Of a DNA stretch of 64,000 bases, positions 16,936 to 25,602 are shown piece after piece (position 1 is the stretch's first letter; each line of letters starts with the position of its first letter). Where the stretch lies: NCBI RefSeq assembly GCF_009604405.1, contig NZ_WEGK01000012.1:1-64000 (forward strand), given 5' to 3'. This DNA is from Nocardia macrotermitis. GTDB lineage: Bacteria > Actinomycetota > Actinomycetes > Mycobacteriales > Mycobacteriaceae. The position numbers and the translations under genes were made by a program. Below the pieces are notes generated by a model. That model was not told where the DNA came from. It ran no database searches and saw only the letters and a program-made list of their open reading frames with translations.

Positions 16936-17973
16936 TCAGCCGACCTCGGCGACCAGTTCGAGCGCCCGGGCCAGGGTGTCGAGTTTGTCCCGGACGGTGT
17001 CCCGGGCCGGGTAGAGGCGCACGGTGTCCACACCTGCGTCGCGCCAGACGCGGAGGCGGTCACGGACCATGTCCTCGGTGCCGATAAGTGTTGTGGCCAA
17101 GACCATTTCGTCCGTGACCAGCGCGGCTGCGCCCTCGCGGTCCCCGGACTGCCAGCGGTCGCGGATTTCGTCGGTGACCTGGGACCAGCCCTGGCGGCCG
17201 TAGGCGGCGTTGTAGAAATTGGTGCCCGCGCTGCCCATGCCGCCGATGCTGAACGCGAGTTCGAGTTTGCGGCCGGCGATGTGGGAGCGGAGGCGGTCGC
17301 GGTCGTCGAACAGGGCGATCTCCGCGCCCTGGCAGATGTCCAGATCGGCGCGGGTGCGTCCGGCGCGGGCCAGGCCGGTGTCGAGATGGTCGAAATAGGC
17401 GTGTGCGCCCTCGGGAACGAAGCTGGTGCCGAGCCAGCCGTCCGCGATCTCGCCGGTCAGTTCGAGCATCCTGGGGGAGAGGGTGGCCAGGTGGATCGGG
17501 ATGTCCGGATTTCCGGCCTTGGACAGCCGCATCGGACGTGATTCACCGGGCAGCGGAATCCGGAAATGCTTGCCGGAGAAGGAAATCTTCTCGCCCGCGA
17601 ACACCTGCCGCAGGATCTGCACGGTCTCGCGCATCCGCGTGAGTGGGTGATCGAACCGCACACCGTGCAGCCCCTCGATGACCTGCGGTCCCGACGCGCC
17701 CAACCCGAGCAGGAAACGTCCCCCGGACAGGTCGGCCAGCGTCAATGCGGCCTGCCCGATGGCCACCGGGGTACGGGTGCCGAGCTGAATGATGCCCGAG
17801 CCCAACAGGATTCGATCCGTCCGGGCCGCCAGATAACCCAGCACCGAGGGCGCGTCCGAGCCCCACGCCTCGGCCACCCAGCACACGTCGAGGCCGAGCC
17901 GCTCCGCTTCGAGCACGAAATCCATCGTCTCGCGGGCGTTGTCGGAGATCTCGACGGTCGTCGCGGTCCTCAT
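16936..17973 (-). CDS. LLM-class F420-dependent oxidoreductase
   Basis: A 345-residue luciferase-like TIM-barrel protein. Key segments are ERLGLDVCWVAEAWGSDAPS, the F420/FMN-site stretch ILLGSGIIQLGTRTP, and LSGGRFLLGLGASGPQVIEGLHG. In actinobacteria such proteins mostly use F420. The gene overlaps the upstream SRPBCC gene by four bases (ATGA), so the two are translationally coupled and probably work on the same small lipophilic substrate. The longer upstream extension in this frame was rejected because it runs over the SRPBCC gene. Confidence 0.92.
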   Translation of the reverse strand: MRTATTVEISDNARETMDFVLEAERLGLDVCWVAEAWGSDAPSVLGYLAARTDRILLGSGIIQLGTRTPVAIGQAALTLADLSGGRFLLGLGASGPQVIEGLHGVRFDHPLTRMRETVQILRQVFAGEKISFSGKHFRIPLPGESRPMRLSKAGNPDIPIHLATLSPRMLELTGEIADGWLGTSFVPEGAHAYFDHLDTGLARAGRTRADLDICQGAEIALFDDRDRLRSHIAGRKLELAFSIGGMGSAGTNFYNAAYGRQGWSQVTDEIRDRWQSGDREGAAALVTDEMVLATTLIGTEDMVRDRLRVWRDAGVDTVRLYPARDTVRDKLDTLARALELVAEVG

Positions 17974-18482
17974 CGCGGCTGTTCCGCCCGGTCCTTGATC
18001 GCCGCGAGGGTACCGGTCATCGCCGTTTCGAACTCCCGCATGCGGACGAAGACGATCTTCTCCTCCTTGTCCGGCATCTGATCGATGGCCAGCGACAGCC
18101 CCGACCGCGCCGGGCCCATCCGCATCCACTCCCGCAACGCGGTGCCCCCGTCGCGCGGCTCGAGAGTGAAACGCCAGGTGGCGGTGGGGTTCTCGGGATC
18201 GCTCACCGCCCACGCGAAGGTCTTCGGCGCCTCGCACTGCACGACGTGCGAGGTGGTCTGCCACTCGCCCAGCGCCTGATGCTTGTTGCTGCCGACGAAG
18301 GCGTTGCCGACCGCCGGACCCGTCGCCTCGCCCAGCCAGTTCGCCGCCTGGAGCTCATCGCTGAACTGCGGCATCAGGGTGATGTCGGAGACGATCTCCC
18401 AGACCCGCTGCGGTGCGGCGTCGATCCAGGTCTCCGCCTCGACGGTCGGGCCGTCGGCGTACTTCGCGCCTGTCCACTCCAT
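17970..18482 (-). CDS. SRPBCC (START/polyketide cyclase-like) protein
   Basis: A 170-residue helix-grip protein. It begins with EAETWIDAAPQRVWEIVSDITLMPQFSDELQAANW, the typical SRPBCC opening, and ends in a long C-terminal helix (EEKIVFVRMREFETAMTGTLAAIKDR). The fold binds hydrophobic ligands in a deep cavity. Coupling with the downstream LLM oxidoreductase suggests it carries or modifies that enzyme's substrate. Confidence 0.85.
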   Translation of the reverse strand: MEWTGAKYADGPTVEAETWIDAAPQRVWEIVSDITLMPQFSDELQAANWLGEATGPAVGNAFVGSNKHQALGEWQTTSHVVQCEAPKTFAWAVSDPENPTATWRFTLEPRDGGTALREWMRMGPARSGLSLAIDQMPDKEEKIVFVRMREFETAMTGTLAAIKDRAEQPR

Positions 18483-18707
18483 CGGAACACCTCCGTATCA
18501 TCGGCTGAGCTGCATAGTCTCGTAAATGGACGATGCATGTCAAGCGCGAAGGGAGGGGCGCGCGGTTCGTCACCGGGGAACTTTTCGAGATCGAGGCGGC
18601 GCCATACGGTATGTGGCACATGACGCCGCCTCGCCATCGATGCGGAACTGCATTCGATGCAATCCAGCACTGCCAGAACGTCATTCGCTGCTCCGGTCGG
18701 CCGCCGC

Positions 18708-21296
18708 TCAGCGTGACGGCGTGTCGAAATGCAGGTCGAGCCTCGGATCCCCGGCCCCGTTGAGCAGCACGACGCCCGACACGGGCGCATACCCACTCGC
18801 GCACAGGGTGTAATCGCCGGGAATCAGATCCGTGAGCGTGTAGCCGCCCGACTCGTCGGAGACGGCCGTGGCGACCACAGTGCCGTCACCGGCCAGCAGC
18901 GTGATGCGGGCATCGGGAACGGGCGATCCGGAGTCGTGGCGGACCGTACCGGAGATCGCGGCGGCGTGAGTGAGCGCGAGATCGCAGCGCACGGTGTCCT
19001 CGGTGTCCACCGCGACCGCCGCCGCGGTCGGCCGGTATCCGGGAGTGTGTGCGGTGAGCGTGAACGTCCCGGGGAACAGTCCGGGCACCACGTAGTTTCC
19101 GTCGGCATCGGTGACGGCCGTCCCGACGACCTCACCGCGCACATCGATGACCACGATGGTGGCCTGCGATACCGCGCTGTCTCCCGGTGCCAGCACCCTG
19201 CCGGACAGCCGCGCCCCGCCGGGCAACACCACATTGTGCGTAACCGGCCGCGTCCCCACGGACAACGTCGTCGCGTGCGGCCTGCGCGTATCGGCCGCGG
19301 TGATCAGCACGTACTGCCCGGGCGGCGGCAGCAACAGCGCGTATCCGCCATCGTCACGCGAGCGGGCCCGCCCGTGCTGACGCCCGCGCTGATCGATCAG
19401 CGTGAGCGCCGCCCCGGCCACCGCGCGACCGCCCCCATCGGTGACCCGCCCGCCGATACCGGAGACATTGCCGACGGGGTAGTCGATGAGGTCCTCGCGT
19501 TCGACCGCATCGACGAGCGCAGCCACAGCAGGCTCGTTACCCGTTGCGCCCGTTGCGGTTTCGAGGGACTCCCCACCCATCGTAACCGGCCGACGACTAC
19601 GCACCAGCGAGGCAACCGCCGCCACCACCGACATCGCGATCGCCATCGAGAACACCACGACCAGCCCGTCGTGGAACGGCTGCGACACCAGATTCGGGAA
19701 GAACTGCCGCCCGGTCAACGTCGCGGCATTCGAGGCGGGCAACTGATGCAGAATGTCCGGCCCCAGCAGATGTTCGATCGGGTTGTAGCCCAGGAACGCC
19801 GCGAACAGCACACCCACCGGCGGCAACGTCGAGATCGAGCGAGCCGCCGCCGCGGGCACGCCCTGCGCGGTGAGCCCGCTGAACAACGTGTTGGGCATCG
19901 ACCCGGCCAGCCCCGCGATCATGAGTGAGAAGAACACGCCCATCGACAACACCATGCCCGCGTTCTGGAACGTCGCGCGCATCCCCGACGCCGCACCCCG
20001 GGCCGCGGCCGGAACGCTGGACATGATGATCGCGGTATTCGGCGCGGCGAACAACCCACTACCCAGCCCGTTGACGAAAACCAGCAGCGCGAACACCCAG
20101 TACGCGAAGTTCGTCGGCAGCGCGAGCATCCCGCCGAAGGACAACGCCATCACCACGAACCCGGCCGCCGCGAACTGCCGGGCCCCGAACCGGTCCGACA
20201 GATATCCGGCGATCGGTCCCGCGACCAGGAATCCGCACGTCAGCGGCAGCAGATAGATCCCGGCCCACAGCGGCGTATCCGCGTAGTCGTACCCGTGCAG
20301 CGGCAGCCAGATGCCCTGCAACCAGATGATCAGCATGAACTGCAACCCGCCCCGGGCGATCGCGCCCAGCAGCGTGGCCGCGTTGCCCCCGGCGAATTCG
20401 GCGTTGCGGAACAGCCGCAGCGGGAACATCGGCTCGGCGACCTCGACCTCCACGATGCAGAACACCACCAGCATCAGCACCCCGCCGATCAGCCCGGCCA
20501 GCACCCACGGATTCGTCCAGCCCATGGTGTGCCCGCCGTAGGGCTGGATGCCGTAGGTGATTCCGGCCAGCAGCGCGGTGAGCCCGACCGCGAAGGTCAG
20601 ATTGCCCCACCAGTCCATCCGGCCGGGCGTGCGCACCCCCGTCTCGTGCAGTGAGCGATACGCCCATACCGTGCCGATGAGCCCGATCGGCACGTTCACC
20701 CAGAACACCGACCGCCAGTCCCACGCCACCAGCGCGCCGCCCAGGATCAAACCGATGAACGATCCGGCGATACCGGCAACCATGTTGACGCCCAACGCCA
20801 TTCCGCGCTGCCGAGCCGGAAACGCGTCGGTCAGGATGGCCGCGGAATTGGCCATCAGCATCGCGCCGCCGATGGCCTGCACCAGTCGCCAGCCGATCAA
20901 CCACAGCGCCCCTCCCGCCCCGTGCAGCGGATCCAGCGACAACGCCACCGAGGTGAGGGTGAAGATGCCGAATCCGGCGTTGTAGATCCGCACCCGGCCC
21001 CACATGTCGCCCAGCCGACCCAGCGCGACCACCAGCACGGCGGTGACCAGCATGTATCCCATCAGCACCCACAGCAGATAGCTGACATTGCCGGGCTGTA
21101 GCGGATCGAGCCGGATGCCGTTGAAGATGCCCGGTAGCGAGATCAGCACGATCGAGGCGTTGACGGTCGCGATCAGCATGCCGAGGGTGGTATTGGTCAG
21201 CGCCACCCACTTGTAGCGGGGATGGTCGACCCCGATCCAGGTGCTGCGGCCCCCGGGCCCCTCGCCCCCGGCGCGGGTCAGTTCTTCGATAGCCAT
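18708..21296 (-). CDS. MFS exporter (DHA2 type) fused to three C-terminal beta-sandwich repeats
   Basis: An 862-residue protein. Residues about 1-575 form a 14-helix MFS exporter (TLGMLIATVNASIVLISLPGI at helix 1; LGRLGDMWGRVRIYNAG as motif A; GSFIGLILGGALVAWDWRSVFWVNVP as motif C). Residues about 610-862 are three tandem repeats of roughly 80 residues. Each begins with a GxV/ISGxV-type strand and contains a GGYxL or GNYxVPGLxPGxYxLT segment, the carboxypeptidase-regulatory/Cna-B-like fold. Ordinary DHA2 exporters stop near 500-530 residues. It sits 54 bases downstream of a MarR gene in the same direction, which probably represses it. Substrate unknown. Confidence 0.88.
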   Translation of the reverse strand: MAIEELTRAGGEGPGGRSTWIGVDHPRYKWVALTNTTLGMLIATVNASIVLISLPGIFNGIRLDPLQPGNVSYLLWVLMGYMLVTAVLVVALGRLGDMWGRVRIYNAGFGIFTLTSVALSLDPLHGAGGALWLIGWRLVQAIGGAMLMANSAAILTDAFPARQRGMALGVNMVAGIAGSFIGLILGGALVAWDWRSVFWVNVPIGLIGTVWAYRSLHETGVRTPGRMDWWGNLTFAVGLTALLAGITYGIQPYGGHTMGWTNPWVLAGLIGGVLMLVVFCIVEVEVAEPMFPLRLFRNAEFAGGNAATLLGAIARGGLQFMLIIWLQGIWLPLHGYDYADTPLWAGIYLLPLTCGFLVAGPIAGYLSDRFGARQFAAAGFVVMALSFGGMLALPTNFAYWVFALLVFVNGLGSGLFAAPNTAIIMSSVPAAARGAASGMRATFQNAGMVLSMGVFFSLMIAGLAGSMPNTLFSGLTAQGVPAAAARSISTLPPVGVLFAAFLGYNPIEHLLGPDILHQLPASNAATLTGRQFFPNLVSQPFHDGLVVVFSMAIAMSVVAAVASLVRSRRPVTMGGESLETATGATGNEPAVAALVDAVEREDLIDYPVGNVSGIGGRVTDGGGRAVAGAALTLIDQRGRQHGRARSRDDGGYALLLPPPGQYVLITAADTRRPHATTLSVGTRPVTHNVVLPGGARLSGRVLAPGDSAVSQATIVVIDVRGEVVGTAVTDADGNYVVPGLFPGTFTLTAHTPGYRPTAAAVAVDTEDTVRCDLALTHAAAISGTVRHDSGSPVPDARITLLAGDGTVVATAVSDESGGYTLTDLIPGDYTLCASGYAPVSGVVLLNGAGDPRLDLHFDTPSR

Positions 21297-21350
21297 CGAT
21301 CCGTTCCGTCCGTCGAACTCCGGCAGGAATCGTGAAAACCCCTGTCGCGC

Positions 21351-21812
21351 TTACTTGTCGAGCACGTCGCCGGGCTGCACTGCCCGGCGCACGATGGGCA
21401 GTGCAGCCCGGATCGCCGCGCCGAGTTCCGCGCGCTCCCGGTCAGGGAGGGCGGCGAGGCGTTCGGCCAGCCAGTCCCGGCGCTCGCGACGGCGTTCGGC
21501 CAGGATCCGGCGTCCGGCGGTGGTGACCTCGATCAGGCAGCCGCGCCCGTCCTGCGGATCGGGTCGTCGCTCGACGAGTCCGCCCGCCTCGAGTTTGTGC
21601 ACCAGCTGGGTCATCGACGGCTGCGCCACGCCCTCGGCGGTGGCCAGCGCGGTGAGCCGCTGCGGACCTTCCCGATCGAGCCTGCCGAGGGTGGAGATCG
21701 TGGTGAGACTGATCTGCTGACGACTCGGCAACTGCCGCACCAGCATTGCCGACACCTCGATCAGGGTCGAGGCCATCTCGCCCAGGTCCTCATCGGGATG
21801 TGGTGTGCCCAT
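21351..21812 (-). CDS. MarR-family transcriptional regulator
   Basis: A 153-residue winged-helix protein. Recognition helix region: LTALATAEGVAQPSMTQLVHKLEAGGLV. Wing: RRPDPQDGRGCLIEVTTAGRR. First gene of an operon with the large MFS fusion protein, which it likely controls. A CCTATATAGG palindrome lies about 20 bases upstream of its ATG. Divergent from nothing close; the DevS-like kinase gene ends 82 bases away. Confidence 0.92.
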   Translation of the reverse strand: MGTPHPDEDLGEMASTLIEVSAMLVRQLPSRQQISLTTISTLGRLDREGPQRLTALATAEGVAQPSMTQLVHKLEAGGLVERRPDPQDGRGCLIEVTTAGRRILAERRRERRDWLAERLAALPDRERAELGAAIRAALPIVRRAVQPGDVLDK

Positions 21813-21830
21813 ATGTCGTGTGTATCACAT

Positions 21831-21849
21831 ACCTATATAGGCTACCTAT
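21831..21849 (-). promoter_or_regulatory. Palindrome and direct repeat upstream of the marR-MFS operon
   Basis: CCTATATAGG (21832-21841) is a perfect 10-bp palindrome. ACCTAT occurs at 21831 and again 13 bases later. The AT-rich patch lies between the likely promoter and the MarR start, a usual place for an autoregulatory operator. Confidence 0.4.
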
Positions 21850-21894
21850 GTTTATCGGGGACGAGATTTCATCCGGAACGACCGACGTCGCCGA

Positions 21895-23652
21895 TCAGTG
21901 CAGGGGAGCGGACCAGAACAGGCGGGTGCCGCTCGACGCCGGAGCCGCCGACCCCACGGTGAACCGGCCGCCGGAACGTTCGGCGCGGCGGCGCAGATCC
22001 GCGAGCCCGGCGTCGGACTGCGGATCGCCCGGATCCGGTACGCCGTCATCGATCACCAGCACCGTGAGATCGTCCGCGATCCCGATCGCGATCTCCACGC
22101 TCGTCGTGTCCGAACGCCGCAGCGCCTCGGCAACCGCTTCGCGCACCACGGTTTCCGCGTGCTCGGCCAGCTCCGGCCCGATCACCGACAGCGGCCCGTC
22201 GACCCGCAGCGCCGAGCGGACCTGCCGGTGCGCGCACTGCTGCCGCACCACCCACGCGATACGTTCGCGCAGTTGGGTACCGCGCCGGTCGCCACCGTGC
22301 AGTTCGAAGATGGAGGTGCGGATCTCCTGCACCACGTCCTGCAGATCGTTGACCACATCGCTGAGCCGCTCGCGCACCTGCGGCGATTGCGCGCGCGGAA
22401 TGGTTCCCTGGAGGGTCAGGCCGATGGCGAACAGCTGCTGGATGACGTGATCGTGCAGATCCTGGGCGATCCGGTCGCGATCGGTGAGGATGTCGATCAC
22501 CTGCATCCGGCGCTGCGCGCGGGCCAACTGCATCGCCATCGCGGTCTGATCGGTGAAACCGGTGACCAGATCCGCGATTTCGGCCGAATAGGGTCCGGAT
22601 CCACTGTCGCGCGACAACACCAGGACCCCGATCCGGGCGTCGGGAGTGTGCAGCGGGGCGATCAGGACCGGGCCGGCGTCGGGGACGATCTCGGCCAGAT
22701 CGCAGGTCTCGGCGTCCTCGAACGTCGCGGTCTCGCATTTGCGCAGCACCGCGCCGATCGCGGTGTCGACGGTGGTCAGCGCGTGTCCGGGGCCGAATCG
22801 CGTGGCGGGACCGGACCATTCGGAGATCTCCAGCTCGCCCGACGCCGCATCCGGGTCGTCCGGATCCGGGGTGAGCGCCAGATACGCCCACCGCGAACGG
22901 GTCAGGCCGCGAGCCCGGTCGGTCAGATGCGCCAGCACCTCGGTCGTCGGGGCGCCGGCCAGGAATTCGGTGGTGATATCGCGGGTGGCCGCGGTCCAGT
23001 CCTCGCGGGCGCGGACCGACTCGTAGAGACGGGCGTTGTCGATCGCGATCCCGGCCGCCGCGGCCAGCGCCTCGACGATCACCTCGTCGTCCTCGGTGAA
23101 CGGCTGCCCACCGGACTTCTCGGTCAGGTACAGCCCGCCCAGGACGTCGTCCCGAATGCGAACGGGCACACCGAGAAATGATCCCATTCGCGGATGATTC
23201 GGCGGGAAGCCGACCGCGGCGGGATGCGCAGCCACATCGTTGAGCCGCACCGTGTGCGGGGGATCGCACATCAGGCCGAGCACCCCGCGGCCCTGGGGCA
23301 GGACCCCGATCCGCTCGCGGGTGGCGGTGTCCACGCCCTGGTGCACGAACTTGTCCAGGCGGCGATTCGGTCCGTACACCCCGAGCGCGCCGTACCCGGC
23401 GTCCACCAGGCTGACCGCGGTGCGCACGATGGTGTGCAGGGTGTTGTCCAGATCGAGGCCGGAGGTGATCGCGAGGATCGCCTCGACCAGCTCGTCCATC
23501 CGGTCCCGGACGTCGATGACCTCCTCGACGCGATCCCGGACCTCGGTGAGCAGTTCCCGTAATCGCAACTGGGACAGGGCATCACGCACCGAATACGGTT
23601 CGGCGGCGGACGGCTGCGCGGACCGCGGCGGTGGGTCCGGCAGATCGGCCAT
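21895..23652 (-). CDS. devS: GAF-domain sensor histidine kinase, DevS/DosS-like
   Basis: A 585-residue kinase with two GAF domains (about residues 55-215 and 225-385), a HisKA_3 dimerisation helix with the phosphoacceptor in DLHDHVIQQLFAIG (His about 400), and a reduced HATPase domain (EAVAEALRRSDT, VIDDGVPDPG, SGGRFTVGS). GAF-A closely follows the mycobacterial DosS/DosT heme domain. The segment VGFPPNHPRMGSFLGVPVRIRDDV retains the His (about 153) at the place of the heme ligand. It should therefore sense O2, NO, CO or redox. The ATG at 23652 with AGGA 8 bases upstream was chosen over a GTG ten codons earlier. The cognate regulator is probably the DevR-like gene 0.7 kb away. Confidence 0.9.
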   Translation of the reverse strand: MADLPDPPPRSAQPSAAEPYSVRDALSQLRLRELLTEVRDRVEEVIDVRDRMDELVEAILAITSGLDLDNTLHTIVRTAVSLVDAGYGALGVYGPNRRLDKFVHQGVDTATRERIGVLPQGRGVLGLMCDPPHTVRLNDVAAHPAAVGFPPNHPRMGSFLGVPVRIRDDVLGGLYLTEKSGGQPFTEDDEVIVEALAAAAGIAIDNARLYESVRAREDWTAATRDITTEFLAGAPTTEVLAHLTDRARGLTRSRWAYLALTPDPDDPDAASGELEISEWSGPATRFGPGHALTTVDTAIGAVLRKCETATFEDAETCDLAEIVPDAGPVLIAPLHTPDARIGVLVLSRDSGSGPYSAEIADLVTGFTDQTAMAMQLARAQRRMQVIDILTDRDRIAQDLHDHVIQQLFAIGLTLQGTIPRAQSPQVRERLSDVVNDLQDVVQEIRTSIFELHGGDRRGTQLRERIAWVVRQQCAHRQVRSALRVDGPLSVIGPELAEHAETVVREAVAEALRRSDTTSVEIAIGIADDLTVLVIDDGVPDPGDPQSDAGLADLRRRAERSGGRFTVGSAAPASSGTRLFWSAPLH

Positions 23653-23849
23653 ATCGGCAATCCTGAGAGTCGGCGGAGTCACGCTCGGGCCCGGAAAGCA
23701 TACTCCCGGCCCGGAGTGTGTGGCACGCAGGTGCCGGGGGCTCGGCGGCTCGGGACCTTGTTCTCTGTCGGACGGGCGGGGTGTGGTGGTCGGATGGATG
23801 ACGAGACGGTAACGGGGCGGCAGGTGGTGCGGAAGGAGACGGTCGCGAC

Positions 23850-24329
23850 GTGTGGATCGAGCCCAACCCGACCGATACCGAACCGGAGCCCGTGAGCGGC
23901 GAGAGCAGGCCGACGGGCCACCGTGGTTCCGTGGTCGACCTCGATCGCGCCGAGGCCATGCGACTGCTGGCCCAGGCGGCGTGCGGGCGGGTGGTATTCA
24001 CCCGCGACGCGCTGCCGGCGATCCGGCCGGTGCGGCACATCGTGCGGGACGACCGGATCATCGTGCTGGTGCGGCTGATCTCCCGCACCACCGACGTGGT
24101 CTGCGCGCGAGACCGGGTGGTGGTCGCGTACGAGGCCGACGACCTGGATCCGCACGGGCGCAGCGGATGGGCGGTGGTGGTCACCGGTCCCGCGCATCCG
24201 ATCACCGATCCGGATCTGATCGCGCGCTACGAGCCGATGCTGCGGTCGGGGCTGGATCGGGCCGGGGACGTGGTCGTCGCGATCGAGCCGACGATCGTCA
24301 GCGGGATCGCGCTGCGCGGCGGATACTGA
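23850..24329 (+). CDS. Pyridoxamine 5'-phosphate oxidase-fold (PPOX/FMN or F420-binding) protein
   Basis: A 159-residue split-barrel protein. Core: LDRAEAMRLLAQAACGRVVFTRDALPAIRPVRHIVRDDRIIVLVR, then VVVAYEADDLDPHGRSGWAVVVTGPAHPI. The family binds FMN or F420. Genes of this type belong to the dormancy (DosR) regulon in mycobacteria. Here it lies between the DevS-like kinase (divergent) and the DevR-like regulator (convergent), supporting a redox or hypoxia role. GTG start with GGAAGGAG upstream. Confidence 0.85.
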   Translation: MWIEPNPTDTEPEPVSGESRPTGHRGSVVDLDRAEAMRLLAQAACGRVVFTRDALPAIRPVRHIVRDDRIIVLVRLISRTTDVVCARDRVVVAYEADDLDPHGRSGWAVVVTGPAHPITDPDLIARYEPMLRSGLDRAGDVVVAIEPTIVSGIALRGGY

Positions 24330-24344
24330 CCGGGCGTGCGGAAC

Positions 24345-24986
24345 TCAGAACGAATTCTGTTGTCCGGTGCGGAGTTTGGACGCGTACACCGCGGCCTGGG
24401 TGCGGCGCTCGAAGCCGAGTTTGGCCAGCAGCCGGGAGACGTAGTTCTTGATCGTCTTCTCCGCCAGGAACATCCGCTCGGCGATCTGCCGGTTGGTCAA
24501 CCCCTCACCGAGCAGGTCCAGCAGTTTGCGCTCCTGGTCGGTCAGCGACGCCAGCGGGCCGTCGGTGCCCTCGCGCAGCCGCGTCATCAGGGCCGCCGCG
24601 GCGCGGTTGTCCAGCAGGGACCTGCCCGAACCGACCTCCTTGATCGCGCGGGCCAGTTCCATCCCCTTGATGTCCTTGACGACATAACCGCTGGCCCCGG
24701 CGAGGATCGCATCCATCATGGCCTGCTCGTCGGTGTAGGAGGTCAGGATCAGGCAGCGCAGGCCGTCGAGCCGGGACAGCAGTTCGCGGCACAGTTCGAT
24801 GCCGTTGCCGTCGGGCAGGCGCACATCCAGGACGGCCACGTCAGGGCGCAAGGAGGGGATGCGCGCCATCGCCTGCGCGACGTCGCCGGCCTCGCCGACG
24901 ACGGTGAGCTCGGGGTCCTCCCCGAGTAGGTCGACCAGGCCGCGACGCACGATCTCGTGATCATCGACCAGGAAAACCTCGATCAT
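24345..24986 (-). CDS. devR: DevR/DosR-like NarL-family response regulator
   Basis: A 213-residue regulator. Receiver domain: phosphoacceptor Asp54 in VAVLDVRLPDG, acidic pair Asp8-Asp9, Thr82 region LTSYTDEQ, and Lys104 in GYVVKDIKG. The LuxR-type HTH at about 145-205 keeps the DosR DNA-contact region AEKTIKNYVSRLLAKLGFERRTQAAVYA. Numbering of Asp54, Lys104 and the recognition helix matches mycobacterial DosR. Its ATG overlaps the upstream membrane-protein stop (ATGA), so it is expressed from the operon starting at 25602. The longer upstream reading was rejected because it overlaps that gene. Confidence 0.93.
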   Translation of the reverse strand: MIEVFLVDDHEIVRRGLVDLLGEDPELTVVGEAGDVAQAMARIPSLRPDVAVLDVRLPDGNGIELCRELLSRLDGLRCLILTSYTDEQAMMDAILAGASGYVVKDIKGMELARAIKEVGSGRSLLDNRAAAALMTRLREGTDGPLASLTDQERKLLDLLGEGLTNRQIAERMFLAEKTIKNYVSRLLAKLGFERRTQAAVYASKLRTGQQNSF

Positions 24987-25270
24987 CGGCGGTATCCGTT
25001 CTCCCTGCGGCGCCTGCGGCCACGATGGTTCGCTCGTCGGGCCCGTACTGCCCATCGCACCAAGCCTATCGCGATCGCCAGGTACAGGGCCGCTGCCCAG
25101 TAAACCAATATGGCGCCGTAGTCGGTGGCCCAATCCGGTAGCCAGGGCACACAGATCGCCGCCACGACGAACATCAGACCGGCCGCTGTGAATGCGGGCC
25201 GGATCGGATCGCGGTGTTCGGGGATCGGGTCGGTGCGCGGGCGGCCGAGGGACGAAGGTCCCCGCCTCAC
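24983..25270 (-). CDS. Small membrane protein coupled to devR
   Basis: About 95 residues from a GTG start that overlaps the preceding stop (GTGA). Two hydrophobic segments (FTAAGLMFVVAAICVPW and ILVYWAAALYLAIAIGLVRWAV) are followed by a very basic tail (RARRANHRGRRRRREN), placing the C-terminus in the cytoplasm. It resembles the small two-helix proteins often found beside DosR-type genes in actinobacteria, but I cannot name a family. Four-base overlaps on both sides indicate strict co-translation with DevR. Confidence 0.7.
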   Translation of the reverse strand: MRRGPSSLGRPRTDPIPEHRDPIRPAFTAAGLMFVVAAICVPWLPDWATDYGAILVYWAAALYLAIAIGLVRWAVRARRANHRGRRRRRENGYRR

Positions 25271-25602
25271 TCGCTTCCGGCGGTCGGACGCGGTTCGCAG
25301 CGGCGGGCCAGCTCGAGCATGCGGGCGCGGTATTCCCCCGGTGTGAGACGTCCGGCGAGCCGGGCTGCGAGCAGCGTGTTCTCGGCCGTGAGCGCGGGCC
25401 AGACCTGTCGCGGCGACGCCCATTCGACGCTCAGCCGCAGGTCGATCACCGGCGCGGGCTGATCCTGGGGTGCCGGGGGAGTGGGCGGGGCCGGTCGCCG
25501 CCGCACACCCGGCATCCGCCCGGTGATCCGCAACGCGACGACACACCAGGCAACCAGTACGGCCATCGCGCATCCGGCGAAGACAACGACGTCCACCCTC
25601 AT
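25267..25602 (-). CDS. Membrane-anchored protein with SHOCT-like C-terminus
   Basis: 111 residues. The ATG at 25602 follows GAGGTG. One N-terminal membrane helix (VDVVVFAGCAMAVLVAWCVVAL) leads to a Pro-rich linker. The C-terminal segment, LLAARLAGRLTPGEYRARMLELARRC, resembles the short SHOCT oligomerisation motif. First gene of the three-gene operon ending in devR. Function unknown. Confidence 0.65.
   Translation of the reverse strand: MRVDVVVFAGCAMAVLVAWCVVALRITGRMPGVRRRPAPPTPPAPQDQPAPVIDLRLSVEWASPRQVWPALTAENTLLAARLAGRLTPGEYRARMLELARRCEPRPTAGSE

Noticed and set aside
23682..23850. DosR box between the kinase and PPOX genes
   Set aside because: Only a half-like GGGACCTT is visible; no symmetrical partner within the expected distance.
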